In this document: positions 50,861 to 58,728 of the stretch, piece after piece
How the letters are laid out: each line of letters opens with the position of its first letter
How positions within the stretch are numbered: position 1 is the first letter of the stretch
Source: Pseudomonas fluorescens
Lineage (GTDB): Bacteria; Pseudomonadota; Gammaproteobacteria; Pseudomonadales; Pseudomonadaceae
NCBI RefSeq assembly: GCF_902497855.1
Contig: NZ_CABVHU010000017.1
Coordinates: forward strand, 1-64,000
Reading direction: 5' to 3'
Length of the DNA stretch: 64,000 nt
Program-made: the position numbers and the translations under genes
The notes under the pieces: generated by a model
The model's database searches: none
Told to the model about the DNA's origin: nothing
Seen by the model: the letters and a program-made list of their open reading frames with translations, nothing else

Positions 50861-52882
50861 TCAGAGCTCGGGGCCGGCACGGAACGCGTCGGCACTCAGG
50901 CCGAACCGGGTCATCTTGTTGTACAGCCCGCCACGAGAAACGTTGAGCTGCCTGGCGGCCAGGCGGATGTTGCCGCGGGTATCCTTGAGGGCCGCGATGA
51001 TCGCATTCATTTCATGGGTGCCAAGGTCCAGCGCAGCCTGGGGTGCAGGCACGCTTCCCGGCGCCGACAGCCGTAGCCGTTGCTTGATTTCCAGCGGCAG
51101 ATCCTCCGGCTGGATCAGCTCCGACGTCGCCAGATTGGTCGCGCGCTCGATGCTGTTTTCCAGCTCGCGAACATTGCCCGGCCAGCCGTAGGCCGCAAGA
51201 ATCTCCAGGGCCTGCGGCGAGATGCCCTGCACCGATTTGCGCAGCGACCGGGCACAACGGCCGAGAAAATGTCGCGCCAGCAACGGGATATCTTCCCGGC
51301 GCATCCGCAACGGCGGCACTGTCAGGTTGAGTACGTTGAGCCGGTAGTAAAGGTCTTCGCGGAAGGCACCCTCGGCCACCGCCTGGCTCAGGTTGCGGTG
51401 GGTCGCGGCGATGATGCGCACGTCCACCTGCCGGGATTTTTTCGCGCCCACCCGTGTCACCTCGCCTTCCTGCAAAACCCGCAGCAGGCTGACCTGGGCA
51501 TCGAACGACATGTCACCGATTTCGTCGAGGAAGATGGTGCCGCCATCGGCCAGTTCGAACTTGCCGGCAGAGCCGCCGCGGGCCGACCCGGTGAAGGCGC
51601 CCTCGACATGTCCGAACAGTTCGCTCTGCACCAGGTCCCGGGGAATGGCCCCGCAATTGACCGCCACGAACGGACCGCGGCAACGGTCGCTGGCGTTATG
51701 GATGGCCTGGGCGAACAGCTCCTTGCCGGTACCGCTTTCACCGAGGATCAGCGTGGTCGAATCACTGCGACTGGCGATCCGCCCCAGGTGCAACGCGTCC
51801 TGGATCGCCCGCGAACTGCCCTGGATGGTCTCGAAGGTGTAGCTGGCTTGCGTGCCGATGATTCGCCGGGTGATTTCACGGATACGCCGGTTCTCGCGCA
51901 ACGAGACAATGCGCCCACCCTGCTCCAGGGCGCACACCGACACCAGGCACGCCAGCTGGCTGCGATCATGCAGCTCGAAGGTGCAATCCAGGTCTCTTAT
52001 CCCTTCATACTGCTGCCCTTCCCTGCCGTGCCGCAGGATCTCATCGGTCAGTTCGCTCTGGCCCAGGCGCTGGAACGGGCTGCCCAGCAGATCGCGGCCG
52101 ACACGGAACAATTGGCGGGCATAGCGATTGAGTGCCTTGATGCAGCCCCGCTCATCCAGCACCACCAGGCCCTCGTTGAGCACTTCCAGCACGGTTTGCT
52201 GTTCTTCGAGCAAGGCCTGCAACGCCATCTGCCGCGCGACCGCTTCGGCGGCCGCCTGGACGGTGCCCAGGGTGTGGAAATGGAACCAGCCCGGTTCCGC
52301 CGTCAGGGTCAGCATGGCGAGTGTTGTGCCCTGGGCATCCCGGATCGGCGCAGCGGCACAATGCATGCGCCGCCGACGCAGGCCGCTGCCGAAATTTTCC
52401 TCGGCCAGCACATACACCAGTCGATCTTCGGCCAGGGCCAGCCCCGTGCAATTGGTGCCCTGCACCGACTCCAGCAGCCGGCTGCCCACCGGCGTAAGGT
52501 CCAGGCCGCAGAAATACAGGGTTGTGCCGTCGGTGTCGGTCAGGTTGATGTGGCCCCTGGGGTTGTAGGCCAGCAAGCCGCGCATGACCTCCGCGGCGGC
52601 GGCGATCAACACGCGATTGGCCGCCAGCGTCGCGGACAGCACAGCCGGCGCGACGAACCGGTAGGCGCCATCGTCCGGATCGAGCCCGGCACCCACGCTG
52701 CGCAGCCAGGACTGCCAGATCACCTGCCGGACGGCAGCCGGTCGATCGGTGCGACCGTCGAGGCACTCCCGCCAGGCCTGCTCCAGCTCGGCGATCGGCC
52801 CTTCGCTCAACGATGCGGGACCGAGGGCGGTGATGTAATCGAGGTCTTGCTCGCTGAAAGCCATCAACTGTGGGCTCGCCAT
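50861..52882 (-). CDS. Sigma-54-dependent transcriptional activator (AcoR-like, GAF-PAS-AAA+-Fis)
   Basis: A 673-residue enhancer-binding protein. A GAF-like sensory domain lies at about 75-225 and a PAS-like segment at about 230-330. The AAA+ domain has Walker A GESGTGKE (381-388), the sigma-54 contact loop GAFTGSA (428-434) and Walker B IFLDEIGDM. A Fis-type HTH closes the protein (NIRLAARQLNVSRGGLYNKM). It is divergent from the mocA-like operon, which has a near-consensus sigma-54 promoter and tandem TGACATGTCA-type sites, so it is the obvious activator of that operon. The effector would bind the N-terminal GAF domain. Confidence 0.88.
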   Translation of the reverse strand: MASPQLMAFSEQDLDYITALGPASLSEGPIAELEQAWRECLDGRTDRPAAVRQVIWQSWLRSVGAGLDPDDGAYRFVAPAVLSATLAANRVLIAAAAEVMRGLLAYNPRGHINLTDTDGTTLYFCGLDLTPVGSRLLESVQGTNCTGLALAEDRLVYVLAEENFGSGLRRRRMHCAAAPIRDAQGTTLAMLTLTAEPGWFHFHTLGTVQAAAEAVARQMALQALLEEQQTVLEVLNEGLVVLDERGCIKALNRYARQLFRVGRDLLGSPFQRLGQSELTDEILRHGREGQQYEGIRDLDCTFELHDRSQLACLVSVCALEQGGRIVSLRENRRIREITRRIIGTQASYTFETIQGSSRAIQDALHLGRIASRSDSTTLILGESGTGKELFAQAIHNASDRCRGPFVAVNCGAIPRDLVQSELFGHVEGAFTGSARGGSAGKFELADGGTIFLDEIGDMSFDAQVSLLRVLQEGEVTRVGAKKSRQVDVRIIAATHRNLSQAVAEGAFREDLYYRLNVLNLTVPPLRMRREDIPLLARHFLGRCARSLRKSVQGISPQALEILAAYGWPGNVRELENSIERATNLATSELIQPEDLPLEIKQRLRLSAPGSVPAPQAALDLGTHEMNAIIAALKDTRGNIRLAARQLNVSRGGLYNKMTRFGLSADAFRAGPEL

Positions 52883-52906
52883 CGTCGGGATCCATGTTCA
52901 TATTTT

Positions 52907-52930
52907 TGACATGTCAGTATAGACATGTCA
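52907..52930. promoter_or_regulatory. Paired activator-binding palindromes
   Basis: TGACATGTCA (52907-52916) is a perfect 10-bp palindrome, and GACATGTCA (52922-52930) repeats it with centres 14 bp apart. They lie 24 bp from the activator start codon and about 65-85 bp upstream of the sigma-54 promoter at 52994, as expected for enhancer sites of the adjacent activator. Confidence 0.7.
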
Positions 52931-52993
52931 CGCGAATGAACACTTATTTCAAGCCGTCTTGATTAACCCCTTAATTATCAATTACTTGAATAT

Positions 52994-53009
52994 TGGCACA
53001 GCCCTTGCT
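52994..53009 (+). promoter_or_regulatory. Sigma-54 promoter of the mocA-like operon
   Basis: TGGCACAGCCCTTGCT contains ideal -24 (TGGCAC) and -12 (TTGCT) elements with GG-N10-GC spacing. It is the best sigma-54 match in the window, about 70 bp before the operon's first start codon. Confidence 0.85.
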
Positions 53010-53077
53010 CCCTGCTGTGTACCAGCGAGGACATTCCTGCTGTCTCGTCATTGAATAACAAAAAAGGGAGTCATTTC

Positions 53078-54100
53078 ATGAGCACGTCCAAGATCATCCG
53101 CCTGGGTCTCATCGGTGCCGGCCGCATGGGCAGCTTTCACGGCCTGACCGCCGCCCGACACATTCCCGGCGCCTGCCTCGCCGCCATCGCCGACCCTACG
53201 CCAGGCCAGGCCGCGCGCCTGGCGGCCGAGCTGGGGGTGCAGAAGGTCTACACCGATCCACAGCAGCTGCTCGACGACCCGGAAATCGACGCGGTCCTGA
53301 TCGCGGCCCCGGCGCGCAGCCACGCCGAACTGGTGATCAGTGCGGCCCGGGCCGGCAAAGGCGTGTTTTGTGAAAAACCCATGGCCATTACCCTGGACGA
53401 GGCCGACCGCGCCATCGCCGCCGCGGCCGATGCGCGGGTGCCGCTGCAGGTCGGTTTCAACCGGCGCTTTGCCAAAAGCTTCCGCACGGCCCACCTGGAC
53501 GTGGTCGCCGGCCGTATCGGGACCCCGCAACTGCTGCGCTCGCTGACGCGCGATCCGGCGCTGAACAATCCGGCCGCCTCGCCGCAGTGGGTGATTTTCC
53601 TCGAAACCCTGATCCATGACTTCGATACCCTGCGCTACCTGAACCCCGGCGCCGAAGCGGTCGAGGTTTCTGTGATGGCCGATGCCCTGATCGCACCGGA
53701 CTACAAGAACAAAGGATTTCTCGACACCGCGGTGGTCACGATCCGTTTCGACAACGGCGCCATCGCCACCGCCGAGGCCAACTTCCAGGCGGTCTATGGC
53801 TACGATGTCCGGGGTGAAGTGTTCGGCAGCGCCGGCATGCTGACCATGGGCGGCGTCAATGACGGCGACCTGGTTCGCTACCTGGCCAACGGCATCCAGG
53901 CCGACACCCAGCGCCTGGACACCGATCTGCTGCGCGATGCCTATGTGGCCGAGCTCAATCACTTTGTCGATTGCCTGCGCACCGGCGCCAAACCCCTGGC
54001 CAGCGGCGAAGATGCCCGGGCGGCACTGGCCATTGCCCGCGCCTGCATCGAGTCCTTCCAGCAAGGCAAAACCGTGCGCGTGCAAGGAGGCCGTCCATGA
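53078..54100 (+). CDS. mocA: Gfo/Idh/MocA-family NAD(P) oxidoreductase (inositol dehydrogenase-like)
   Basis: A 340-residue protein with N-terminal Rossmann motif GLIGAGRMGSFH, GVFCEKPMAITLDEAD with the family's EKP lysine, QVGFNRRFAKSF, and active-site residues in FLETLIHDFDTLRYL (His-Asp). It closely matches myo-/scyllo-inositol dehydrogenases (IolG/MocA). It would oxidise a ring hydroxyl of an inositol or inosamine. AAAGGGAG precedes the ATG. It is first in a three-gene unit and overlaps the next gene by 4 nt. IolG-like specificity is an alternative to MocA. Confidence 0.78.
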   Translation: MSTSKIIRLGLIGAGRMGSFHGLTAARHIPGACLAAIADPTPGQAARLAAELGVQKVYTDPQQLLDDPEIDAVLIAAPARSHAELVISAARAGKGVFCEKPMAITLDEADRAIAAAADARVPLQVGFNRRFAKSFRTAHLDVVAGRIGTPQLLRSLTRDPALNNPAASPQWVIFLETLIHDFDTLRYLNPGAEAVEVSVMADALIAPDYKNKGFLDTAVVTIRFDNGAIATAEANFQAVYGYDVRGEVFGSAGMLTMGGVNDGDLVRYLANGIQADTQRLDTDLLRDAYVAELNHFVDCLRTGAKPLASGEDARAALAIARACIESFQQGKTVRVQGGRP

Positions 54101-54885
54101 GTTTCATTCCGTTCAAACTGGCGATCAGTGCCGAAATGGTGTTCCTCGACTTGCCGTTCACCGAGCGCGTCAAACGGATTCACGCGCTGGGCTTCAGCGC
54201 TGAAATCTGGGACTGGACCCGCAAAGACATCGCCGCCCTGGTCGCCACCGGCGCTGACTTCACCTCCATGACCGGCTACATCTCAGGCAACCTGAGCGAC
54301 CCCGAGGACATCCAGCACCTGCTCGACAGTGCACGGGAATCCCTGGCCGTGGCCGCGCAACTGAATTGCCCCAGCCTGAACCTGCATGGCACGGGCCTGG
54401 GCGACAAGGGGCTGCCGGTCAAACCGGTGGCCCTCACCACGGGACGCATGTGGTTGAGCGCCTGCAAGACCCTGGAAAAAATCGCCCGCCTGGGCGAAGA
54501 CGCAGGCCGGGTGTTCCTCCTGGAGAACCTCAATACCGAAGTGGACCACCCCGGCACCCCGTTCGCCCGCGCCGACGATACCCTGGCGTTGATCGAGGCT
54601 GTGGGCAGCCCGCACCTGAAGATGAACCTGGACCTTTACCACGCCCAGATCGGCGAAGGAAACCTGATCGAACTGATCCAGCGCGCCGGCGGCGCCATCG
54701 GCGAAATCCAGGTTGCCGACGTGCCCGGGCGCAAGGAGCCCGGCACCGGCGAAATCCATTACCCGGCCATTGCCAAGGCGCTGTTCGGCATCGGATACAC
54801 CGGTGTCGTCGGGCTCGAGGGCTGGGCCAGCGGCGACAGCGAAGTGGCGCTGGAACGCTTTCGACAGGCCTTTACCCTGGATTGA
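54097..54885 (+). CDS. Hydroxypyruvate isomerase-like TIM-barrel protein
   Basis: A 262-residue TIM-barrel protein of the Hyi/IolE/MocC superfamily. It has RIHALGFSAEIWDW, LNLHGTGLGDKGLPV, VFLLENLNTEVDHPG with the metal-binding Glu, MNLDLYHAQIGEGNLIELI (Asp-x-x-His) and EIHYPAIAKAL, motifs shared with hydroxypyruvate isomerases. The ATG overlaps the mocA-like stop (ATGA). It would act after the dehydrogenase on a keto-sugar or keto-inositol. Two members of this superfamily in one cluster suggest successive steps; which one corresponds to MocC is unclear. Confidence 0.76.
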   Translation: MSFIPFKLAISAEMVFLDLPFTERVKRIHALGFSAEIWDWTRKDIAALVATGADFTSMTGYISGNLSDPEDIQHLLDSARESLAVAAQLNCPSLNLHGTGLGDKGLPVKPVALTTGRMWLSACKTLEKIARLGEDAGRVFLLENLNTEVDHPGTPFARADDTLALIEAVGSPHLKMNLDLYHAQIGEGNLIELIQRAGGAIGEIQVADVPGRKEPGTGEIHYPAIAKALFGIGYTGVVGLEGWASGDSEVALERFRQAFTLD

Positions 54886-54986
54886 GGACCCTGGCGCTCC
54901 CGGTGAACCTGCTGCCGGGAGCGCCATAAAATCCTCCTGCTTGATCTTGATGAATATCGACTCATAACAACAAAAGGAAAATCATC

Positions 54987-55913
54987 ATGCGTCGCTGCAC
55001 TCTGCTTTTTGCCACGCTGTTATTACTCTTCAGCCAATGGGCCGCCGCCGACTATCGCATCGGCGTCAGCATCGCCCGGGTCGACGACAACTTCATGACC
55101 TATGTGCGCAGCGGCCTGGAAGAGGCCGCGAAAAAGGACAACGTGCAGATCCAGTTCGAGGACGCCCAGGGTGATGTGGTGCGCCAACTGAATCAGATCG
55201 AAGGCTTTCTCAGCCAGAAGGTCGATGCGGTGATCGTCCTGCCGGTGGACACCGCCGCCACCGCCAACATGACCCGCGCCGCCGTCGCGGCGAAGACCCC
55301 CCTGGTCTACGTCAACCGCCACCCGGACGAACGCGTGCTGCCCAAGGGCGTGGTCACGGTGGCGTCCAATGACATCGAGGCCGGGCAACTGCAGATGCGT
55401 TACCTGGCGGAAAAGCTCGGCGGCAAAGGCAGTGTCGCGATCATCATGGGCGACCTCGCGCAAAACTCCACCCACGACCGCACCGAAGGCGTGAAACAGG
55501 TGCTCAAGGACTTTCCGGGGATCAAGGTCGTCGAACAACAAAGTGCCGAGTGGCAGCGCAACAAGGGGATGGACCTGACCAGCAACTGGTTGCTCGCCGG
55601 CACCCGCTTCGATGCCATCGTCGCCAACAACGACGAGATGGCCATCGGCGCGGCCATGGCCCTGCAGCAAGCCGGCAAAGCCAAGGGCGAGATTGCGATC
55701 GTCGGCATCGACGGCCTGCCCGACGGCCTGGCGGCCGTCAAGCGCGGGATGCTGGTCGCCTCGGTCTTCCAGGACCCCAAGGCCCAGGCGACCCGTGCCC
55801 TGCAGGCCGCCATCAGCATGATCAAGGGTGAGCCGGTCGAGACGGATGTCTGGGTGCCCTTTCAGCTGATCACGCCCGAGCAGGTGGCGATGTTCGAACA
55901 GCGGTATAAATAG
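54987..55913 (+). CDS. Periplasmic sugar/inositol-binding protein (MocB/RbsB type)
   Basis: A 308-residue type I binding protein with a signal peptide (LLFATLLLLFSQWAAA), then YRIGVSIARVDDNFMTYVRSGLEEAAKK, KVDAVIVLPVDTAA, IMGDLAQNSTHDRTEG and VANNDEMAIGAAMALQQAG. These resemble MocB and inositol-binding proteins. The leader ATAACAACAAAAGGA (54964-54978) includes a Crc/Hfq-like motif at the ribosome site. No ATPase or permease gene follows. It must share a transporter encoded elsewhere or present ligand to a chemoreceptor. Confidence 0.78.
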   Translation: MRRCTLLFATLLLLFSQWAAADYRIGVSIARVDDNFMTYVRSGLEEAAKKDNVQIQFEDAQGDVVRQLNQIEGFLSQKVDAVIVLPVDTAATANMTRAAVAAKTPLVYVNRHPDERVLPKGVVTVASNDIEAGQLQMRYLAEKLGGKGSVAIIMGDLAQNSTHDRTEGVKQVLKDFPGIKVVEQQSAEWQRNKGMDLTSNWLLAGTRFDAIVANNDEMAIGAAMALQQAGKAKGEIAIVGIDGLPDGLAAVKRGMLVASVFQDPKAQATRALQAAISMIKGEPVETDVWVPFQLITPEQVAMFEQRYK

Positions 55914-55923
55914 GTCCAGGAGA

Positions 55924-56105
55924 TTGCTTGTGGAGCGAGACCGGCCTGCCGACGAACAGGCCGTGTCAGTCGACATCGATGCCGGCTGTCAGTGCGCCTT
56001 CGCAGGCAAGCCAGCTCCCACAGGAATCGATGCCGTGCACGCATATTGTGCCCGACACAAAACCTGTGGGAGCGGGCTTGCCCGCGAAGGCGTTCTGACA
56101 GCCAG
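55924..56105. repeat. REP cluster between binding-protein and chemoreceptor genes
   Basis: Inverted REP units CGCCTTCGCAGGCAAGCCAG (55995-56014, continuing to 56024) and CCTGTGGGAGCGGGCTTGCC (from 56063, continuing to 56092), with a degenerate GTGGAGCGAGACCGGCCTGCC unit near 55931. They lie between two convergent genes. Confidence 0.75.
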
Positions 56106-56152
56106 CCGATCCATTCGGACCGTACTCGATCTTCTGTCCACCTCGCCCCTCT

Positions 56153-58318
56153 TCAAGCGGCCGCCACCCGTTCATTGTTGTTGGTCACTTCAAACTGCCC
56201 CACCAGTTTTTGCAGCTTGTTGGCATTGAGCCTCACGGTTTCGGCACTGCTCTGCAGCACCACCACCGTCTGGCGCATCTCGGTGGAAGACTGGTCGACC
56301 TGCCGGATCGTCTTGCCATAATCGAGGCTGTGCTTGTTGAGCTGCTGAATGATCGCAAACATGCTTTCCACGGCCTGGTGCAACTGCACGTTTTCCGAGG
56401 AGGCATCTTCGGCCAGGCGCAGGCTGTTATCGACGTCCTTGACCCCCGCCTCCATGAAGCTCACGGCTTTTTGCGTTTCACCCTGCAGGCCTTCGACCAT
56501 CTGCCGGATGTCGTCGGCCGCCCGTGACGTGCGCGCGGCGAGACTGCGTACCTCATCGGCGACCACCGCAAAGCCGCGCCCATGCTCGCCCGCGCGCGCC
56601 GCCTCGATGGCGGCATTGAGCGCCAGCAGATTGGTCTGGTTGGTGATGTCGCTGATCAGGCTGGTGATCTTGCCGATTTGCGTCATCCGGCTGTCGAGCA
56701 GTTGCACGCTGGAAGACGAGCGCTCGACCACATCCCGAATCGACTGGGTGCCGGCCTGCACCGCGAGAAACTGTTCACGGGCACGGGTGACGACTTCGTC
56801 CATCACCTGCTTCATCTGCTCGGCGCCGGCCGAGGCTTGCTGGATCTCGCCCAACTGGTCTTCCACGATGATCATCATGCGGTGCACCGCTTCGGACACT
56901 TCGGCCGAGGTGATGCCGGCTTCCTGGCTGCGGCCCAGCATCATCTGATTGGTGGTGCCGACGTTGCGACTGGCCTTCACCACTTGCCCGACCACCGAGT
57001 CCAGGTGGTCGATGAAGCTGTTGATCCAGCGGCCCATGTCGCCGGTCTCGTCGTTGGCCATGGTCGTGGGGTCCAGGCGCTGACGCAGGTTGCCCTCGCC
57101 CTCGGCAATGGTCCTGATCACACCGGTCATCCCCTCCAGCCTCGCCGCCAGGCGCTTGGGCCCCAGGAGGCTGAACAGGAGCGTGGCGCCGACCATGCTC
57201 ACCACTTCGACGGCATCGATCAGGCCCTGGGTCAGGCCACTGTAATGCTGGACCACGAAATTGCAGGCAAACAGGCCGGTCATGGTCGCCAGATAAGGCT
57301 TCATCAAGCCATGGGTGAGCGAGCGCCGACGGTAGACCTCCTCCAGGTCGGCCTCGCACATCATGCCCCAGCGGTCGGGTGAGCCTGGCAACTGGAAGGT
57401 GACGCCCTTGCCGACCACGGGAACGTGCCGGTAATCCGAATAACCGGGGTAGGTCACGAACAGGTTGGAGCCCTTGCGGATGGTCTCGCGGACACCCGGG
57501 TGCAATTGCTGGGTCGCCGGGTCGGTGAAGCGCAGTTCCAGCTCGGTGTGGCGCTGGATCTGCACGGTCTTCCACGGTGTGTGCACGCCGCTCTTGAGGT
57601 TTTCGCCGTGGGTAAAGGTGCCGTCCTCGAAACGTGAGCGCGACAAGGCCGTCCCTGGCTCGATGGCGGGATCGAATCGCGAGTGCGCCATGAACAGATA
57701 GTTGTCGCCGGACTCGGCAAAAATGTGCCCGGCCTCGCGCTGGATCAGATCGCCCAGCACATCGTTGGGCACGCGGCCACAGAGGCAGCCAAGGACCTTT
57801 CCATCGGCCTTCAGGGGCTGATAGAACATCAAGGTGACCTCATCGTGGAAGCGTGAAGAGGATGGACCGATGTTCAAGGTCAGTGGATCGCGGTAAGGCC
57901 CCTGGAGAAACGGCGCCTTCAATCCTTCGGTCAATGCACGGGTGTGCTCGAGCCGGGTGTTGCCCCGTCGGTTCCAGGTCGAGGCGATGACGTTGCCGGC
58001 GACATCGACCACGAACAACTCGGAAAAATCTTCCGCCTGGCGCAGCTTGTCCATCAACATTGCACTGTCGAGATGGGCGAAATCATGGCCGAGATGGTCC
58101 GCCAGTTCAGCCAGATGCTCCCACTGCTCGCGGGCCCAGTTGTGCAGCAACTGCACGCGGGTTTCAGCGATGGCTTCGAAGGTTTGCTCGATGACCGGGT
58201 AAGCCGATCGATTGAGCCGGCACGACCAGCCCATCGTTATCTTTCCGGTTTTGCCGAACCAGGGTAACCAGCGCTTCTCACTCGGGGATAACGGCATGGA
58301 ATGACTTGATAGCGACAT
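56153..58318 (-). CDS. Methyl-accepting chemotaxis protein with N-terminal Cache-like sensor
   Basis: A 721-residue chemoreceptor. The first 330 residues form a sensor with Cache-like features (FSELFVVDVAGNVIASTWNRR; VTLMFYQPLKADGKVLG) but no N-terminal membrane helix. Two hydrophobic segments follow near 350-405 (YLATMTGLFACNFVVQHYSG and VSMVGATLLFSLLGPKRL), then a HAMP-like region. The signalling domain has ITNQTNLLALNAAIEAARAG and FAVVADEVRSLAARTS. So the sensor appears cytoplasmic. ATG 58318 is chosen; a TTG seven codons upstream is in frame. A sigma-54 promoter sits 39 bp upstream. Confidence 0.85.
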   Translation of the reverse strand: MSLSSHSMPLSPSEKRWLPWFGKTGKITMGWSCRLNRSAYPVIEQTFEAIAETRVQLLHNWAREQWEHLAELADHLGHDFAHLDSAMLMDKLRQAEDFSELFVVDVAGNVIASTWNRRGNTRLEHTRALTEGLKAPFLQGPYRDPLTLNIGPSSSRFHDEVTLMFYQPLKADGKVLGCLCGRVPNDVLGDLIQREAGHIFAESGDNYLFMAHSRFDPAIEPGTALSRSRFEDGTFTHGENLKSGVHTPWKTVQIQRHTELELRFTDPATQQLHPGVRETIRKGSNLFVTYPGYSDYRHVPVVGKGVTFQLPGSPDRWGMMCEADLEEVYRRRSLTHGLMKPYLATMTGLFACNFVVQHYSGLTQGLIDAVEVVSMVGATLLFSLLGPKRLAARLEGMTGVIRTIAEGEGNLRQRLDPTTMANDETGDMGRWINSFIDHLDSVVGQVVKASRNVGTTNQMMLGRSQEAGITSAEVSEAVHRMMIIVEDQLGEIQQASAGAEQMKQVMDEVVTRAREQFLAVQAGTQSIRDVVERSSSSVQLLDSRMTQIGKITSLISDITNQTNLLALNAAIEAARAGEHGRGFAVVADEVRSLAARTSRAADDIRQMVEGLQGETQKAVSFMEAGVKDVDNSLRLAEDASSENVQLHQAVESMFAIIQQLNKHSLDYGKTIRQVDQSSTEMRQTVVVLQSSAETVRLNANKLQKLVGQFEVTNNNERVAAA

Positions 58319-58356
58319 TAAATTCACCCACTGCGACAATCAGATGGCAAATTGAT

Positions 58357-58372
58357 AGCAAATACCAGGCCA
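58357..58372 (-). promoter_or_regulatory. Sigma-54 promoter of the chemoreceptor gene
   Basis: The reverse strand reads TGGCCTGGTATTTGCT, with GG-N10-GC spacing and a perfect TTGCT -12 element. RpoN control is usual for Pseudomonas motility and chemotaxis genes. Confidence 0.7.
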
Positions 58373-58611
58373 ATTCATAAGCACGCTAATCATTGCTCCG
58401 GGGGCTGCGCAGGGCTCCAGAATGCGCAATCCCATGCTTCAACTCAGTGCGCCAATCGTGACATGCCCTGGAACAGCGCTGACAGGCTGAGCAGCACGCC
58501 CCTCCAGCAAACGGCAGAGCTACGGCAAGATCAACAGATCGCAGCCTCGCTTCGCGACACAGCTACAGGGAATCGGGCGTACGCAAATCCCGTGACCGGC
58601 AAAAAACCAAA

Positions 58612-58702
58612 TGTAGGAGCTGGCTTGCCAGCGAAAGCGGACTGGCAGCCGACATCGATGTCGACTGACATGCCCTCTTCGCTGGCAAGCCAGCTCCTAC
58701 AG
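58612..58702. repeat. REPIN-type inverted repeat pair
   Basis: TGTAGGAGCTGGCTTGCCAG on the left and its inverse CTGGCAAGCCAGCTCCTACA on the right, about 50 bp apart. It lies between the chemoreceptor promoter region and the end of the MFS exporter gene. Confidence 0.85.
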
Positions 58703-58728
58703 GGAATCGGGGGGTACACGGACTTGGG

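Noticed and set aside
51080..52909. Rightward 609-codon open frame opposite the sigma-54 activator
   Set aside because: The reverse-strand protein has complete AAA+ and Fis domains; the forward frame is a shadow.
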